A DNA stretch of 64,000 bases from Bombella apis (GCF_018221685.1 NZ_JAGJTM010000004.1:310001-374000); one strand, 5' to 3'. Shown: positions 9,821 to 19,549, numbered from the stretch's first letter. Numbers and translations are program-made. The notes: generated by a model not told the origin, from the sequence alone.

Positions 9821-11971
9821 ATGTTTGACAATTATTTCCGCAAAGAAATTGAATGGGCCGGCCGTCCGCTGGTGCTTGAGACGGGCAAGATTGCCCGTCA
9901 GGCTGATGGGGCCGTTGTGGTCACCTATGGTGATACGGTCGTGCTCTGTACTGCCGTTGGTGCCAAGACTGTGAAGCCGGGGCAGGATTTCTTTCCGCTG
10001 ACCGTGAACTATCAGGAGAAGGCCTACGCTGCAGGCAAGATTCCCGGCGGGTTCTTCAAGCGGGAAGGCCGTCCGTCCGAGCATGAGGTGCTGTCCTCCC
10101 GTCTGATCGACCGGCCGATCCGTCCGCTTTTCCCGGACAATTTCCGGAACGAGGTTCAGGTCGTTGCCACGGTCCTCAGCCATGACATGGAAAATGATCC
10201 GGCCCTGGTGGCTCTAATTGGCTGTTCCGCAGCGCTGACACTGTCCGGTATTCCCTTCTTCGGTCCGGTTGGGGCTGCCCGTATCGGTCACATTGATGGC
10301 AAGTTTGTTGTCAATCCGACCCTCAGCCAGGTGAAGGACAGTGCGCTGGACCTCGTGGTGGCCGGTACATCCGAGGGTGTGCTGATGGTTGAGTCCGAGG
10401 CGCAGGAGCTCTCCGAGGATGAGATGCTCGAGGCTGTCATGCTGGGTCATACGGCTTTCCAGCCGGTGATTGATGCGATCATCGACCTCGCAGAATCGGC
10501 TGCCCGTGCCCCGTGGGACCTGCCGGAGGTCTCCAAGGAAGAGGTCGCCCTGCGCAAGCGTGTGGACAAGGTGGGCAACAAGCTGATTGCCGAGGCCTAC
10601 AAGGAACGCCACAAGCAGGCCCGTGTGGAGAAGGTTGCCGCGGCTCGCGAGAAGATCGTGGCCACCCTTGAGGAGGAAGGCTTTGATGCCGAGCTGGCCA
10701 AGCCGATGATCAAGGATCTGGAGGCACAGGTTGTCCGTGGCACCATCCTGAAAACGGGCATCCGCATCGATGGCCGTGATACGAAGACGGTGCGTCCCAT
10801 CATGGCTGAGGTTGGTGTGCTGCCCCGCTCTCATGGGTCTGCCCTTTTCACCCGTGGCGAGACGCAGGCGCTGGTTGTCGCCACCTTGGGGACAGGTCAG
10901 GATGAGCAGGTGATTGATGCGCTGGAGGGGGAATACCGGTCCCGCTTCATGCTGCATTACAACTTCCCGCCGTTCTCCGTTGGTGAGTGTGGCCGCATGG
11001 GGTCTCCGGGCCGTCGTGAGATCGGACATGGCAAGCTGGCATGGCGTGCCATCAATCCGCTCCTGCCGTCCAAGGAAGATTTTCCGTATACGCTGCGTGT
11101 CGTTTCCGAAATTACGGAAAGCAACGGCTCTTCCTCCATGGCTACGGTTTGTGGAACGTCCCTGTCCCTGATGGATGCCGGCGTACCCATGCCGCGCCCG
11201 GTGGCTGGCATTGCCATGGGCCTTATCAAGGAAGAGCGTGGCCATGCTGTCCTGACAGATATTCTTGGGGATGAGGATCACCTTGGGGATATGGACTTCA
11301 AGGTTGCTGGTACGTCCGAGGGTGTGACCGCTCTCCAGATGGACATCAAGATCACTTCCATCACGCCGGAAATCATGAAGGTGGCGCTGGAGCAGGCCCG
11401 TGAAGGCCGTCTGCACATTCTTGGTGAAATGAGCAAAGCTCTCTCCGAGGGACGCTCCGACGTGGCAGGCAATGCACCGAAGATCACGACCATGACCGTT
11501 CCTGTTGCGAAGATCCGTGATGTGATCGGATCGGGCGGCAAGGTCATTCGTGAGATTTGTGAGTATTCTGGCGCCAAGGTTGATATCGGGGATGACGGCG
11601 TCATCAAGATTGCTGCCGCCAGTGATGAGCAGGCCCAGAAGGCCATCAGCCGCATTGAGGGCATCGTGGCGGAACCGGAGATGGGACGCATCTACGACGG
11701 GAAGGTTGTCAAGACGGCCGACTTCGGTGCGTTCGTGAACTTCCTTGGCCCCAAGGATGGTCTGGTTCATATTTCCGAACTGACGGATGGTCGGGTCGCC
11801 AAGACAACGGATGTTGTCAAGCAGGGTGATGCCGTCAAGGTCAAGGTCATTGGTTTTGATGATCGTGGCAAGGTGAAGCTTTCCATGCGTGTCGTGGACC
11901 AGGAGACTGGTGCGGACATTACGGAGAGCGTTGGCGCAAAGCCGGGTCGCCCTCGTCGTGATGCGGAGTAA
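9821..11971 (+). CDS. pnp: Polyribonucleotide nucleotidyltransferase (PNPase)
   Basis: PNPase is the phosphorolytic 3'-5' exoribonuclease of the RNA degradosome. The 716-residue product has two RNase PH domains (about 1-145 and 310-540), with [18 protein letters not shown] in the second, a helical domain between them, then a KH domain ([18 protein letters not shown], about 552-610) and an S1 domain ([20 protein letters not shown], about 620-690). ATG 9821 is preceded by GGAGGA at the right spacing. It is probably transcribed both from upstream of rpsO and from its own leader. Confidence 0.98.
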   Translation: MFDNYFRKEIEWAGRPLVLETGKIARQADGAVVVTYGDTVVLCTAVGAKTVKPGQDFFPLTVNYQEKAYAAGKIPGGFFKREGRPSEHEVLSSRLIDRPIRPLFPDNFRNEVQVVATVLSHDMENDPALVALIGCSAALTLSGIPFFGPVGAARIGHIDGKFVVNPTLSQVKDSALDLVVAGTSEGVLMVESEAQELSEDEMLEAVMLGHTAFQPVIDAIIDLAESAARAPWDLPEVSKEEVALRKRVDKVGNKLIAEAYKERHKQARVEKVAAAREKIVATLEEEGFDAELAKPMIKDLEAQVVRGTILKTGIRIDGRDTKTVRPIMAEVGVLPRSHGSALFTRGETQALVVATLGTGQDEQVIDALEGEYRSRFMLHYNFPPFSVGECGRMGSPGRREIGHGKLAWRAINPLLPSKEDFPYTLRVVSEITESNGSSSMATVCGTSLSLMDAGVPMPRPVAGIAMGLIKEERGHAVLTDILGDEDHLGDMDFKVAGTSEGVTALQMDIKITSITPEIMKVALEQAREGRLHILGEMSKALSEGRSDVAGNAPKITTMTVPVAKIRDVIGSGGKVIREICEYSGAKVDIGDDGVIKIAAASDEQAQKAISRIEGIVAEPEMGRIYDGKVVKTADFGAFVNFLGPKDGLVHISELTDGRVAKTTDVVKQGDAVKVKVIGFDDRGKVKLSMRVVDQETGADITESVGAKPGRPRRDAE

Positions 11972-11982
11972 GGATGTGTGAG

Positions 11983-12001
11983 GGGAGCCCAGGCTCCCTT
12001 T
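11983..12001 (+). terminator. Weak hairpin terminator after pnp
   Basis: GGGAGC (11983-11988) and GCTCCC (11993-11998) pair across CCAG and are followed by TTT, twelve bases after the pnp stop. The stem is short and the T-tract minimal. Confidence 0.4.
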
Positions 12002-12046
12002 GCATGAGTGAGTTTTGTGATTGAGTAGTGGGGACATCTGGCCTCT

Positions 12047-13474
12047 ATGAAGTCGATCAATGCCGTCCGTTTTGGTGGTCAGGAGGTTCTGCCCCTGGTC
12101 GAAGGGGGCAAAGGTGTTTCTGTCTCCAATGGTGTGTCTGCGGGTCATTGGGCTGCGGCAGGTGGGGTCGGAACGCTCTCTGCTGTCAATGCGGACAGTT
12201 ATGACGAGCAGGGCAATCCTGTTCCGCAGGTCTATCATGGCCGGACACGCCGGGAGCGGCAGGCCGAGCTGGTGCGCTATGCCATAGAAGGGGGTATCGC
12301 ACAGGCACGGATAGCCCGGGACATTTCCGGTGGCCGTGGCCGTGTTCATGCCAATTTCATGTGGGAAATGGGTGCTGCCGAGGAAGTCATCACCGGGATA
12401 CTGGAAGGTGCTCCCGGGTTGATCCAGGGGCTGACGTGTGGCGCAGGGATGCCCTACCGGCTGGCTGAAATTGCGGCGCAGTTCGGGATACATTACTACC
12501 CGATCGTCTCATCCGGCCGTGCGTTCAGTGCGCTCTGGAAGCGCTCCTATGTGCGTTTTTCCGAGCTGCTGGGCGGTGTTGTCTATGAGGACCCCTGGCG
12601 GGCCGGCGGTCATAATGGCCTCTCGAATACGGAAAACCCTCTGAAACCGGAGGAGCCCTACCACCGTGTGGCAGCCCTGCGGAAGGTCATGAATGGTTTT
12701 GGCCTTCAGCATGTGCCCATCATCATGGCTGGTGGTGTCTGGCATCTGGAAGAGTGGAGTGACTGGCTGGACAACCCCGAGATCGGGCTGATTGCTTTCC
12801 AGTTCGGTACTCGCCCCTTGTTGACGCAGGAAAGCCCTGTCCCGGATGCGTGGAAGCAGCTGCTGCTGACGCTGAAGGAGGGTGATGTCTATCTGAACCG
12901 TTTCTCTCCGACGGGTTTTTATTCATCGGCCGTGAAAAATGGTTTCCTGCGGGAGCTGTATGAGCGGTCCGAGCGACAGATTGCTTTCCGTGCGGCAGCA
13001 GAGGCCGAGTTTGATACGCCCATCTGTCTGGGCGGGCGTGGACGGGAGGTTTTTGTCCGGGCTGATGATGCCGAGAAGGTGAATCGCTGGAAGGCCGCCG
13101 GGTATACCCAGCCCATGCGGACGCCGGATGATACTGTGGTATTCGAGACGCTGGAGACGGCCCGGCAGGTTCTGGCTGATCAGGCGGCCTGCATGGGGTG
13201 CCTTTCCCAGTGCCGTTTCTCCAACTGGAGCCAGAAGGGCCCGACCTTCAGCACAGGCCAGCGGGCGGATCCCCGTTCTTTCTGTATTCAGAAGACCCTT
13301 CAGACGATCTCCCATTTGCAGGATGTCTCGCCAGAGGAGCAGAAAAAGATCGTGGACCACAATCTGGTCTTCGGTGGAACGAATGCGTGGCGCTTTGCCA
13401 CAGACCCGTTCTACGCCAACGGGCATATTCCGACCGTCAAGGAGCTGGTCGATCGCATCATGACAGGGCGGTAA
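12047..13474 (+). CDS. Nitronate monooxygenase-family flavoprotein
   Basis: This 475-residue TIM-barrel protein belongs to the 2-nitropropane dioxygenase/nitronate monooxygenase and FabK group, which bind FMN. Visible features are SNGVSAGHWAAAGGVGTLSAV near the N-terminus, GLTCGAGMPYRLAEIAAQFG, YYPIVSSGRAFSALW, VPIIMAGGVW (phosphate-binding region), FQFGTRPLLTQES, and a C-terminal extension with a CxxCLSQC cysteine cluster (MGCLSQCRFSNW) not found in short nitronate monooxygenases. The larger size and cysteine-rich tail suggest a subfamily whose substrate I cannot assign. The gene stands alone and is followed by a strong terminator. Confidence 0.8.
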   Translation: MKSINAVRFGGQEVLPLVEGGKGVSVSNGVSAGHWAAAGGVGTLSAVNADSYDEQGNPVPQVYHGRTRRERQAELVRYAIEGGIAQARIARDISGGRGRVHANFMWEMGAAEEVITGILEGAPGLIQGLTCGAGMPYRLAEIAAQFGIHYYPIVSSGRAFSALWKRSYVRFSELLGGVVYEDPWRAGGHNGLSNTENPLKPEEPYHRVAALRKVMNGFGLQHVPIIMAGGVWHLEEWSDWLDNPEIGLIAFQFGTRPLLTQESPVPDAWKQLLLTLKEGDVYLNRFSPTGFYSSAVKNGFLRELYERSERQIAFRAAAEAEFDTPICLGGRGREVFVRADDAEKVNRWKAAGYTQPMRTPDDTVVFETLETARQVLADQAACMGCLSQCRFSNWSQKGPTFSTGQRADPRSFCIQKTLQTISHLQDVSPEEQKKIVDHNLVFGGTNAWRFATDPFYANGHIPTVKELVDRIMTGR

Positions 13475-13504
13475 AACAGCCTCTGCCAGTCATGGACAAT
13501 AGGA

Positions 13505-13537
13505 AGGTGCGGGTTTTTGGGCCCGCACCTTTTTTTG
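13505..13537 (+). terminator. Strong intrinsic terminator
   Basis: AGGTGCGGG (13505-13513) pairs perfectly with CCCGCACCT (13522-13530) across an eight-base loop, followed by TTTTTT. It ends the plus-strand flavoprotein gene just before the convergent pdxH. Confidence 0.85.
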
Positions 13538-13546
13538 TGCCTGCTC

Positions 13547-14203
13547 TCACGGAAAAAGACGCTGTGTTGTCCAGTGCTGGCCATCCTGTGTACGGGTGAA
13601 GAGTACCCGGTCATGGAGGCGGAATGGCTTGTCCATCCAGAACTCCATGGAGGCCGGGGTGACGTGATAGCCATTCCAGTATGGTGGCCGGGGGATGGGC
13701 CCGATGGCGAAACGGGCCGTTTCTTTTGTCACGGCCTTCCAGAGGGCTTTGCGGCTGGCGATGGGGCGGGACTGCTGGCTGGCCCAGGCGCCGATGCGGC
13801 TCGCCCGGGGGCGGGAGTCGAAATAGGCGTCCGTATCTACGGCAGGAAGACGTGAGACCCGGCCCCGGATGCGGACCTGTCGGCGCAGGCTCTTCCAGTG
13901 GAAGAGCAGGGCCGCCTGCATGTTGCCTTCCAGTTCCCGTCCTTTGGCAGATTCGCTGTTCGTGTAGAAGATGAAACCTGTCTCATCAACGCCTTTCAGC
14001 AGCACCATGCGTGCATCGGGCAGGCCATGTTCATCAACCGTCGCCAGAGCCATTGCATTGGGGTCATTGGGTTCCTTCGTGCCGGCCAGCGTCAGCCATT
14101 CATGAAAAAGCAGGAAAGGGTCTTCTCCGGTGATGGTCTGCTCATCATCCTGAAAGGCTGCCTCAATGGAGTCATCGGGGGTCTTGTGGGGCGTATCGTT
14201 CAT
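13547..14203 (-). CDS. pdxH: Pyridoxamine/pyridoxine 5'-phosphate oxidase
   Basis: PdxH is the FMN enzyme that oxidises pyridoxine or pyridoxamine phosphate to pyridoxal 5'-phosphate. Family motifs are [80 protein letters not shown] and the C-terminal signature [14 protein letters not shown] with RLHDR. ATG 14203 is preferred because AGGA lies nine bases upstream; an in-frame ATG at 14230 would add nine residues. The gene is monocistronic. PLP made here serves HemA, the cysteine synthase and the YggS-type protein elsewhere in the window. Confidence 0.95.
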   Translation of the reverse strand: MNDTPHKTPDDSIEAAFQDDEQTITGEDPFLLFHEWLTLAGTKEPNDPNAMALATVDEHGLPDARMVLLKGVDETGFIFYTNSESAKGRELEGNMQAALLFHWKSLRRQVRIRGRVSRLPAVDTDAYFDSRPRASRIGAWASQQSRPIASRKALWKAVTKETARFAIGPIPRPPYWNGYHVTPASMEFWMDKPFRLHDRVLFTRTQDGQHWTTQRLFP

Positions 14204-14341
14204 GGTGGCGTGTCCTGTCACTGTAGCCATGTTGGCCCACCATCATGGGAGGGGCTGGGGGGGAATGTCCATAGGGGCTTGGCTGGGTATGATGTGCATC
14301 CCATATGAGGGAGACAGGATCAGGACAGTCAGGGACGAGGG

Positions 14342-15019
14342 ATGATGGAAGCGCTCCGGTTCATTTTTATGCTGACCCGTGATGACCGCACGGTGGACAA
14401 TGCTCTGGAGGCTGTGGACATCGCCCTGCGGCTGGGCATCCGGCATGTTGGCTTCAAGGATATTGGTCTGCCCGTGGAGCAGTTGCGGATACTGGCGGAC
14501 AGGATCCGTTCTGCTGGAGCGACTTCATACCTGGAAATCGTGTCACCGGACCGGGAGCGGGAGCTGGATTCCGTCAAGGCCGGGCTGTCCTTGGGGGTGG
14601 ACTGCCTGATGGGAGGCACGCATGTGCCGGATGTGTTGCCTCTTCTGGCAGGGCATGACGTAGCCTACTACCCGTTTGCAGGGCATGTTGTGGGGCATCC
14701 AAGCGTGCTGAAAGGCTCACCGGAGGAAATAGCCCGCAATGCGGTGGAATGGGCCGCCCATCCCGCCGTGACGGGGCTGGACCTGCTGGCGTACCGGAAT
14801 GACGGGAATGTCCCGGAGGTCATCCGGGCCAGCTGTGCAGCTGTAAAGAAACCCGTGATTGTGGCAGGGTCCATCAGCACACCGGAACAGATCAGGACGA
14901 TCCGGCAGGCCGGGGCGGCGGGGTTCACCGTGGGGACATCGGCTCTGGAAGGGACATTTCCCGCCGAAAGCAGTGGTCTGGAAGATCAGCTCCGGGCCGT
15001 GATGGCCTGCTGTTCCTGA
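14342..15019 (+). CDS. TIM-barrel phosphate-binding protein, function unassigned
   Basis: The 225-residue protein has a compact (beta/alpha)8 look with repeated beta-strand/helix units (LRFIFMLTRDD, IRHVGFKDIGL, SYLEIVSPDRE, VDCLMGGTHV, VAYYPFAGHVVG, VTGLDLLAYR, PVIVAGSIST, GFTVGTSALEG). The last two units match the C-terminal phosphate-binding site of HisA/TrpF/NanE-type barrels: GSI on strand 7 and GTSA on strand 8. It is too short for HisA with certainty and lacks a clear HisA or ThiG signature. A sugar-phosphate isomerase or epimerase is a reasonable guess only. It converges with the DUF1489 gene three bases away. Confidence 0.6.
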   Translation: MMEALRFIFMLTRDDRTVDNALEAVDIALRLGIRHVGFKDIGLPVEQLRILADRIRSAGATSYLEIVSPDRERELDSVKAGLSLGVDCLMGGTHVPDVLPLLAGHDVAYYPFAGHVVGHPSVLKGSPEEIARNAVEWAAHPAVTGLDLLAYRNDGNVPEVIRASCAAVKKPVIVAGSISTPEQIRTIRQAGAAGFTVGTSALEGTFPAESSGLEDQLRAVMACCS

Positions 15020-15022
15020 CCG

Positions 15023-15475
15023 TTACAGAAGGCCCAGCTCGGACAGCTGGTTGCGGAGGGAGGCCGGCAGGGAACTGATCCCGTCATCGGGGAGATCAGC
15101 GGCCCCCTGACCAAGATCGGGTGGAGCATCTTCCGGTTTGAAGTACCGCCAGCCCTGAAAAGGCCGCATAGGCCGTGGCTGGGTCGGGATGACCTCGTCC
15201 GAGACGAGGATCAGCGTGCCGGGATGGCCGTCATCCCGGGTGTAGCTGTCAAACCCGATGATGGGCTGCCGACACATGATGAGACCGTTGATGACCCGGT
15301 AGATGGACCCGCCACCCTGCACGATTTCCGCAGCCCGTTTGGGCATGGTGCGGGTGCGCACGTAGGCTGTCCCCTTGTGGCGTTCCACCGCTACCCAGTC
15401 CCGCAGCATCTCGGGGGAGGTGCAGCCTACGATCAGCTTTATCATGTGGAGGGTGGGGTTTTTCTGTGCAGACAT
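15023..15475 (-). CDS. DUF1489 family protein
   Basis: This protein of about 150 residues is a member of DUF1489, an uncharacterised family largely confined to Alphaproteobacteria. The recognisable core is MIKLIVGCTSPEMLRDWVAVE, then GTAYVRTRTMPKRAAEIV, GGSIYRVINGLIMCRQPIIGF, and a conserved PRPMRPFQGWRYFKPEDAPPDL. ATG 15475 is preferred over an upstream TTG at 15541. The gene lies directly downstream of hemW on the same strand and is probably cotranscribed. No catalytic site can be proposed. Confidence 0.82.
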   Translation of the reverse strand: MSAQKNPTLHMIKLIVGCTSPEMLRDWVAVERHKGTAYVRTRTMPKRAAEIVQGGGSIYRVINGLIMCRQPIIGFDSYTRDDGHPGTLILVSDEVIPTQPRPMRPFQGWRYFKPEDAPPDLGQGAADLPDDGISSLPASLRNQLSELGLL

Positions 15476-15550
15476 GGCGGGCATCACGCTGTGGATGATG
15501 GGAGGCTGCCCTGTAGATGGGGTGCAGTCTGTTCTTTTCAAAGGTGGCGT

Positions 15551-16720
15551 TCAGAGAACAAGCTGGCCAAGCAGGGCTTCCAGCCGGAGACGGCCTTCAT
15601 CCGTGGCCCGGAGGGTCTGGGCATCCTGTTCCAGATAGCCTTCCTCAAGACAGGCCTCCAGAATGACGGGGTCGAGGCAGTCTCGCAGCGGCAGGCCGGT
15701 CCGTCTGCTGAAATGGGCCGCATTGATGCCTTCCCGCAGGCGCAGCCCCATGAGCAGGGCTTCATGAGCCTTCATGTCCGGTGAGAGTGTTTCATCGTCC
15801 CTTGTGCCATGCCCATGTGTTTCCACACGCTCTGCCCAGGGTTCCGGGGCACGATGGCGGCGTGTGGCGTGGAGCTGGCCCCTGAAGGTCAGGCGGCTGT
15901 GGGCACCGGGGCCAATGCCCAGATAGTCGTCATAATGCCAGTAGGTGAGGTTGTGGCGGCTTTCGGCACCGGGGATGGCATAGTTGGAGATTTCATAGTC
16001 ACGCAGGCCGAAACGGGCGGCTTCGTCACGGGTCATCATGTAGAGGGACGCCGCCAGATCATCCTCAGGCAGGACAAGGTTGCCCCGCCTGTGCTGGGCC
16101 TCGAATTTCGTGCCGGGTTCGATCGTCAGCTGGTAGAGTGAAAGGTGGTCTGCGGCCAGAGCCAGGGCCTGCCGAAGTTCCGCACGCCATTTTTCTTCCG
16201 TCTGGCCGGGGCGGGCATAGATCAGGTCAAAGGAGAGGCGGGGGAAAATGCTGCGTCCCAGCTCCAGGGCCGCAATGGCCTGTCGTGCCGAATGTTGCCG
16301 CCCCAGAGCGGCCAGGTCGGTCTCATCAAGGCTCTGCACGCCGAGGGAAAGACGGTTGACACCTGCCTCTGCAAAGGCACGGAACCTGTCGGCCTCCACA
16401 CTGGTGGGGTTGGCCTCCAGAGTGATCTCGAGGTCATTCACGCTGGGGAAGAGGCGGCGGGCATCCTCGATCAGATGATGGACCGTCTCCGGCTGCATGA
16501 GGGAGGGCGTTCCCCCTCCGAAAAAGATCGAGACAAGCTGCCGGGGGGCGTCCTGAATCAGCCGTGTGGTTTCATGCTCCAGCTCGGCCCTCAGGGCGTT
16601 GGCGAAACGCTCCTGAGGGATGGTTTCCCGCACATGGGAGTTGAAATCACAGTACGGGCATTTGGCAAGGCAGAAAGGCCAGTGGATGTAGAGCGAAAGC
16701 GGAAGGGGCTGGTGGGCCAC
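15551..16720 (-). CDS. hemW: Radical SAM haem chaperone HemW
   Basis: HemW is a radical SAM protein related to oxygen-independent coproporphyrinogen oxidase that binds haem and delivers it to respiratory proteins. The sequence has the 4Fe-4S motif CLAKCPYCDFNSH (CxxxCxxC, with the extra C-x-C region absent as in HemW), the GGGTPS SAM motif, LEANP, NRLSLGVQS and FDLIYARPGQT, with a C-terminal HemN-like domain. GTG 16720 is chosen, two bases after the kup stop, because residues upstream of it lie inside kup and have no family counterpart. That suggests coupling to kup translation. The DUF1489 gene follows. Confidence 0.92.
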   Translation of the reverse strand: MAHQPLPLSLYIHWPFCLAKCPYCDFNSHVRETIPQERFANALRAELEHETTRLIQDAPRQLVSIFFGGGTPSLMQPETVHHLIEDARRLFPSVNDLEITLEANPTSVEADRFRAFAEAGVNRLSLGVQSLDETDLAALGRQHSARQAIAALELGRSIFPRLSFDLIYARPGQTEEKWRAELRQALALAADHLSLYQLTIEPGTKFEAQHRRGNLVLPEDDLAASLYMMTRDEAARFGLRDYEISNYAIPGAESRHNLTYWHYDDYLGIGPGAHSRLTFRGQLHATRRHRAPEPWAERVETHGHGTRDDETLSPDMKAHEALLMGLRLREGINAAHFSRRTGLPLRDCLDPVILEACLEEGYLEQDAQTLRATDEGRLRLEALLGQLVL

Positions 16721-16722
16721 GA

Positions 16723-18693
16723 TCAGATCGCGACCCGTACCCCGAACTCCATGACACGCTCCGGCGGAATCCGGAAGAACTCGGAAATCGACGTGGCATT
16801 GTTGAGGAGATAGAGGAACACCCACATCCGCCAGAGTGACATCTTCGGCACCTTGGAGCGGAAGACGAGGTCATGCGAGGTGAAATAGGACGCCTGAATG
16901 GGGTCGAAATCCATTTCTGTCATGCCAGCCAGTGTCAGGGGCAGGTTGGGCATCTCCATGAAGCCGTAACGGATGATGACCCGGCGGATGCCTGGTGCCA
17001 GTTCCTTGACAGTCATGCGCTGGTCGGGGTCCGCTTCCGGCTGGTCGAGCGTCTGCACGGTGACGAACAGGACTGTCTGGTGCAGGACCTTGTTGTGCCG
17101 CAGGTTGTAGAGCAGGGCATCCGGCACCATTTCCGGGTCCGAGGTCAGGAAGACGGCCAGACCGGGCACACGGATGGTGCGGGACTGGGTCAACCGGGTG
17201 ATGAAGGAGCCCATCGGCACGGCATCACGTTTTTTCGTGTTGCGGATGAGCTGGCGGCCACGTTGCCATGTGGTCATGATGAGTGTGCTGCCAACGGCGA
17301 TGCTGAGCGGGACCCACCCTCCATCCGGAATCTTCATCACGTTGGAGGAGAAGAAGACGGCATCCATGATGAAGAAGAAGCCGAACACGGTCCCCACGGC
17401 ATAGCTCTTCCACTGGAAGACACGGCGGAAGACCACCATGGCCAGCACACAGGTGCAGAGGAAGGTCCCTGTCACGGCGATGCCGTAGGCAGAAGCCAGG
17501 GCCGCAGAGGAGCGGAAGGCGATGACCAGCACGACGGACCCGAAGGCCAGCAGCCAGTTGAGGGACGGCAGGTAGATCTGCGCTTCCTCATGCGGGTTGG
17601 TGTGGATGATGCGTGTGCGGGGCAGGTAACCAAGCTGGATGAGCTGGCGGCAGAGGGAGAAACTGCCAGAGATGCCCGCCTGGCTGGCAATGATGGTGGC
17701 CATGGTCGCCAGCAGCAGCATGGGTATCTGCATCCAGTGCGGGGCCAGATAGTAGAAAGGATTGGCCAACGTGGTCGGGTTGTGGATGATGGAGGCAGCC
17801 TGCCCGAAATAGTTCAGCGTCAGGGCAGGCAGCACAAGGAAAAGCCATGCAAAGCGGATGGGTGTGCGCCCGAAATGGCCCATGTCGGCATAGAGGGCCT
17901 CCGCCCCGGTGACGGACAGCACGACCGATCCCAGCGCAATGAAGGACAGCTTGCCATGCGTGACGATGAAGCGGATGGCCTCCAGCGGGGACAGGGCCAG
18001 CAGCACACCCGGATGCAGCATGATCCCTCTTGCCCCCAGTATGGCGATGGTGAAGAACCATACCAGCATGATGGGCCCGAAAGCCCGGCCTATCTTGCCA
18101 GTGCCCAGAGCCTGGGCGGCAAACAGCCCCAGCAGGATGATGATGGCCGCCGGGATGATGAAGGCTGAAGCCTCCGGCACCGAGACCTCTACCCCTTCCA
18201 CGGCGGAGAGGACGGAGATGGCTGGTGTGATGATGCCATCCCCGAAGAACAGACAGGCCCCGGCAATGCCGATCAGCCCGAAGACCCAGCGGAAATAGTT
18301 GGATTTGCAGACACGCTGCGCCAGAGCCATGAGGGCGATGATGCCCCCCTCCTTGTTATGGTCGGCCCGCATGATGAGAATGACGTATTTGATGGTCACA
18401 ACCAGCATCAGGGCCCAGAAGGTGAGGCTGGTCAGCCCGATGACTTCCCACGCATGGGCGGGGTGGGTTTCCGACCCGACATTGCGGATGGAGGATTGCA
18501 GGGCGTAGAGCGGGCTGGTCCCGATGTCGCCATATACGACACCCAGAGCGGCCAGCATGGCGCCAATGCCCTTGGGGTGGCTGTGCCCGCCGGGCTCCGG
18601 CGGCGGTGGTGCTGCCGTTGGCGTACCAACAGAGCTGGGATACCGGGCGTCAGAAGAAGATTCCTTGAGGGACACGCTATCCTGTTCAGACAT
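16723..18693 (-). CDS. kup: KUP-family potassium uptake protein
   Basis: Kup is a secondary K+/H+ symporter of the inner membrane. The 656-residue product has a hydrophilic Pro-rich N-terminus (residues 1-45), then the KUP signature GVVYGDIGTSPLYAL at about 52, twelve hydrophobic segments through about 470 and a C-terminal cytosolic domain. Other family motifs are HNKEGGIIALMALAQ, FFGDGIITPAISVLSAVEGVEV and GTGKIGRAFGPIMLVWF. ATG 18693 is used. A conspicuous inverted repeat lies about 100 bases upstream. hemW starts two bases after the stop. Confidence 0.96.
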   Translation of the reverse strand: MSEQDSVSLKESSSDARYPSSVGTPTAAPPPPEPGGHSHPKGIGAMLAALGVVYGDIGTSPLYALQSSIRNVGSETHPAHAWEVIGLTSLTFWALMLVVTIKYVILIMRADHNKEGGIIALMALAQRVCKSNYFRWVFGLIGIAGACLFFGDGIITPAISVLSAVEGVEVSVPEASAFIIPAAIIILLGLFAAQALGTGKIGRAFGPIMLVWFFTIAILGARGIMLHPGVLLALSPLEAIRFIVTHGKLSFIALGSVVLSVTGAEALYADMGHFGRTPIRFAWLFLVLPALTLNYFGQAASIIHNPTTLANPFYYLAPHWMQIPMLLLATMATIIASQAGISGSFSLCRQLIQLGYLPRTRIIHTNPHEEAQIYLPSLNWLLAFGSVVLVIAFRSSAALASAYGIAVTGTFLCTCVLAMVVFRRVFQWKSYAVGTVFGFFFIMDAVFFSSNVMKIPDGGWVPLSIAVGSTLIMTTWQRGRQLIRNTKKRDAVPMGSFITRLTQSRTIRVPGLAVFLTSDPEMVPDALLYNLRHNKVLHQTVLFVTVQTLDQPEADPDQRMTVKELAPGIRRVIIRYGFMEMPNLPLTLAGMTEMDFDPIQASYFTSHDLVFRSKVPKMSLWRMWVFLYLLNNATSISEFFRIPPERVMEFGVRVAI

Positions 18694-18795
18694 GGTGAAA
18701 CCATCCTGTATGACTGATAGACACCCATCCCCCGCAGGAAGACAGGCAGAAGTGCCCCCACGGAAGGAAGCACAGGCTGTAATGATTCTGGCTTC

Positions 18796-18846
18796 ATGAC
18801 AGTTTTTTTATGGGGAATGCAAGAGACAGCCCGAAAAAACTGTCAT
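18796..18846. repeat. Perfect 13-bp inverted repeat between yggS-type gene and kup
   Basis: ATGACAGTTTTTT (18796-18808) and AAAAAACTGTCAT (18834-18846) are perfect inverted copies separated by 25 bases. The element starts 16 bases after the stop of the upstream minus-strand gene and ends about 100 bases before kup. It could be a 3'-end hairpin, an operator for kup or a small inverted-repeat element. Confidence 0.7.
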
Positions 18847-18862
18847 CTCTGTCATGCCGATA

Positions 18863-19540
18863 TTACGGGGCGGGGCGGTCTCCAAAGATGGCCGTGCCGA
18901 CACGGACAAGTGTTGCCCCCTCGGCGATGGCGGTCTCAAAGTCGGCCGACATGCCCATGGAGAGAGCGGGAAGGCCATGGCGGCGGTTCATCTCCGCCAG
19001 CCTGTGGAAGAAGGGGCGCGGGTCTTCGTTGGCGGGCGGGATGGCCATGAGACCTTTCACATGCTGGCCAAAACGGCGCAGGGCATCCTCGATGAACCGG
19101 TCCGCCTCCGAGGTGGCGATGCCGGATTTCTGCGGTTCATCACCAATGTTCACCTGCACGAACAGCTCAGGCAGGCGGCCCGTTTTCTGGGACGCCTTTT
19201 CCAGCGCCGTGCTGAGGGAGGGGCGGTCCAGACTTTCGATCACGTCGGCAAGGGCGCAGGCTTCGGTTGCCTTGTTGCTCTGGAGCGTGCCTATGAGATG
19301 CAGGCGGAGGTCCGGCCATTTTTCCCGCAGGGCAGGAAATTTGGCGGCGGCCTCCTGCACGCGGTTCTCCCCGAAAATGCGCTGCCCAGCTTCAAGGGCC
19401 TGCTGTACCGCACTTTGCGGATGGAACTTGCTGACGGCCACGAGGCTGACCGCCTCCGCCGGGCGGGCAGCCCTCTGGCAGGCGGCGCTGATGCGGGTCT
19501 GGATGCCTTCCAAGGCATGGGCGATGGTATGGTCTGTCAT
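18863..19540 (-). CDS. YggS/PLPBP-family pyridoxal phosphate homeostasis protein
   Basis: The 225-residue product is the single-domain fold-type III PLP protein (YggS, PROSC) that buffers PLP and affects amino acid metabolism. It has no known enzymatic activity. Visible features are the PLP lysine in SLVAVSKFHPQS, FGENRVQEAAAKFP, HLIGTLQSNKA, LPELFVQVNIGDEPQKSGI and the C-terminal phosphate site ALSMGMSADFETAIAEGATLVRVGTAIFG. ATG 19540 matches the family start. It has no Shine-Dalgarno sequence, and a promoter-like pair just upstream would place transcription start only about three bases before it. It is divergent from rsmB. Confidence 0.93.
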   Translation of the reverse strand: MTDHTIAHALEGIQTRISAACQRAARPAEAVSLVAVSKFHPQSAVQQALEAGQRIFGENRVQEAAAKFPALREKWPDLRLHLIGTLQSNKATEACALADVIESLDRPSLSTALEKASQKTGRLPELFVQVNIGDEPQKSGIATSEADRFIEDALRRFGQHVKGLMAIPPANEDPRPFFHRLAEMNRRHGLPALSMGMSADFETAIAEGATLVRVGTAIFGDRPAP

Positions 19541-19549
19541 GATTGATGG

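Noticed and set aside
10214..12493. 759-codon minus-strand frame opposite pnp
   Set aside because: It is antisense to the fully conserved PNPase and crosses into the next gene. The predicted protein is His/Arg-rich with no recognisable domain.
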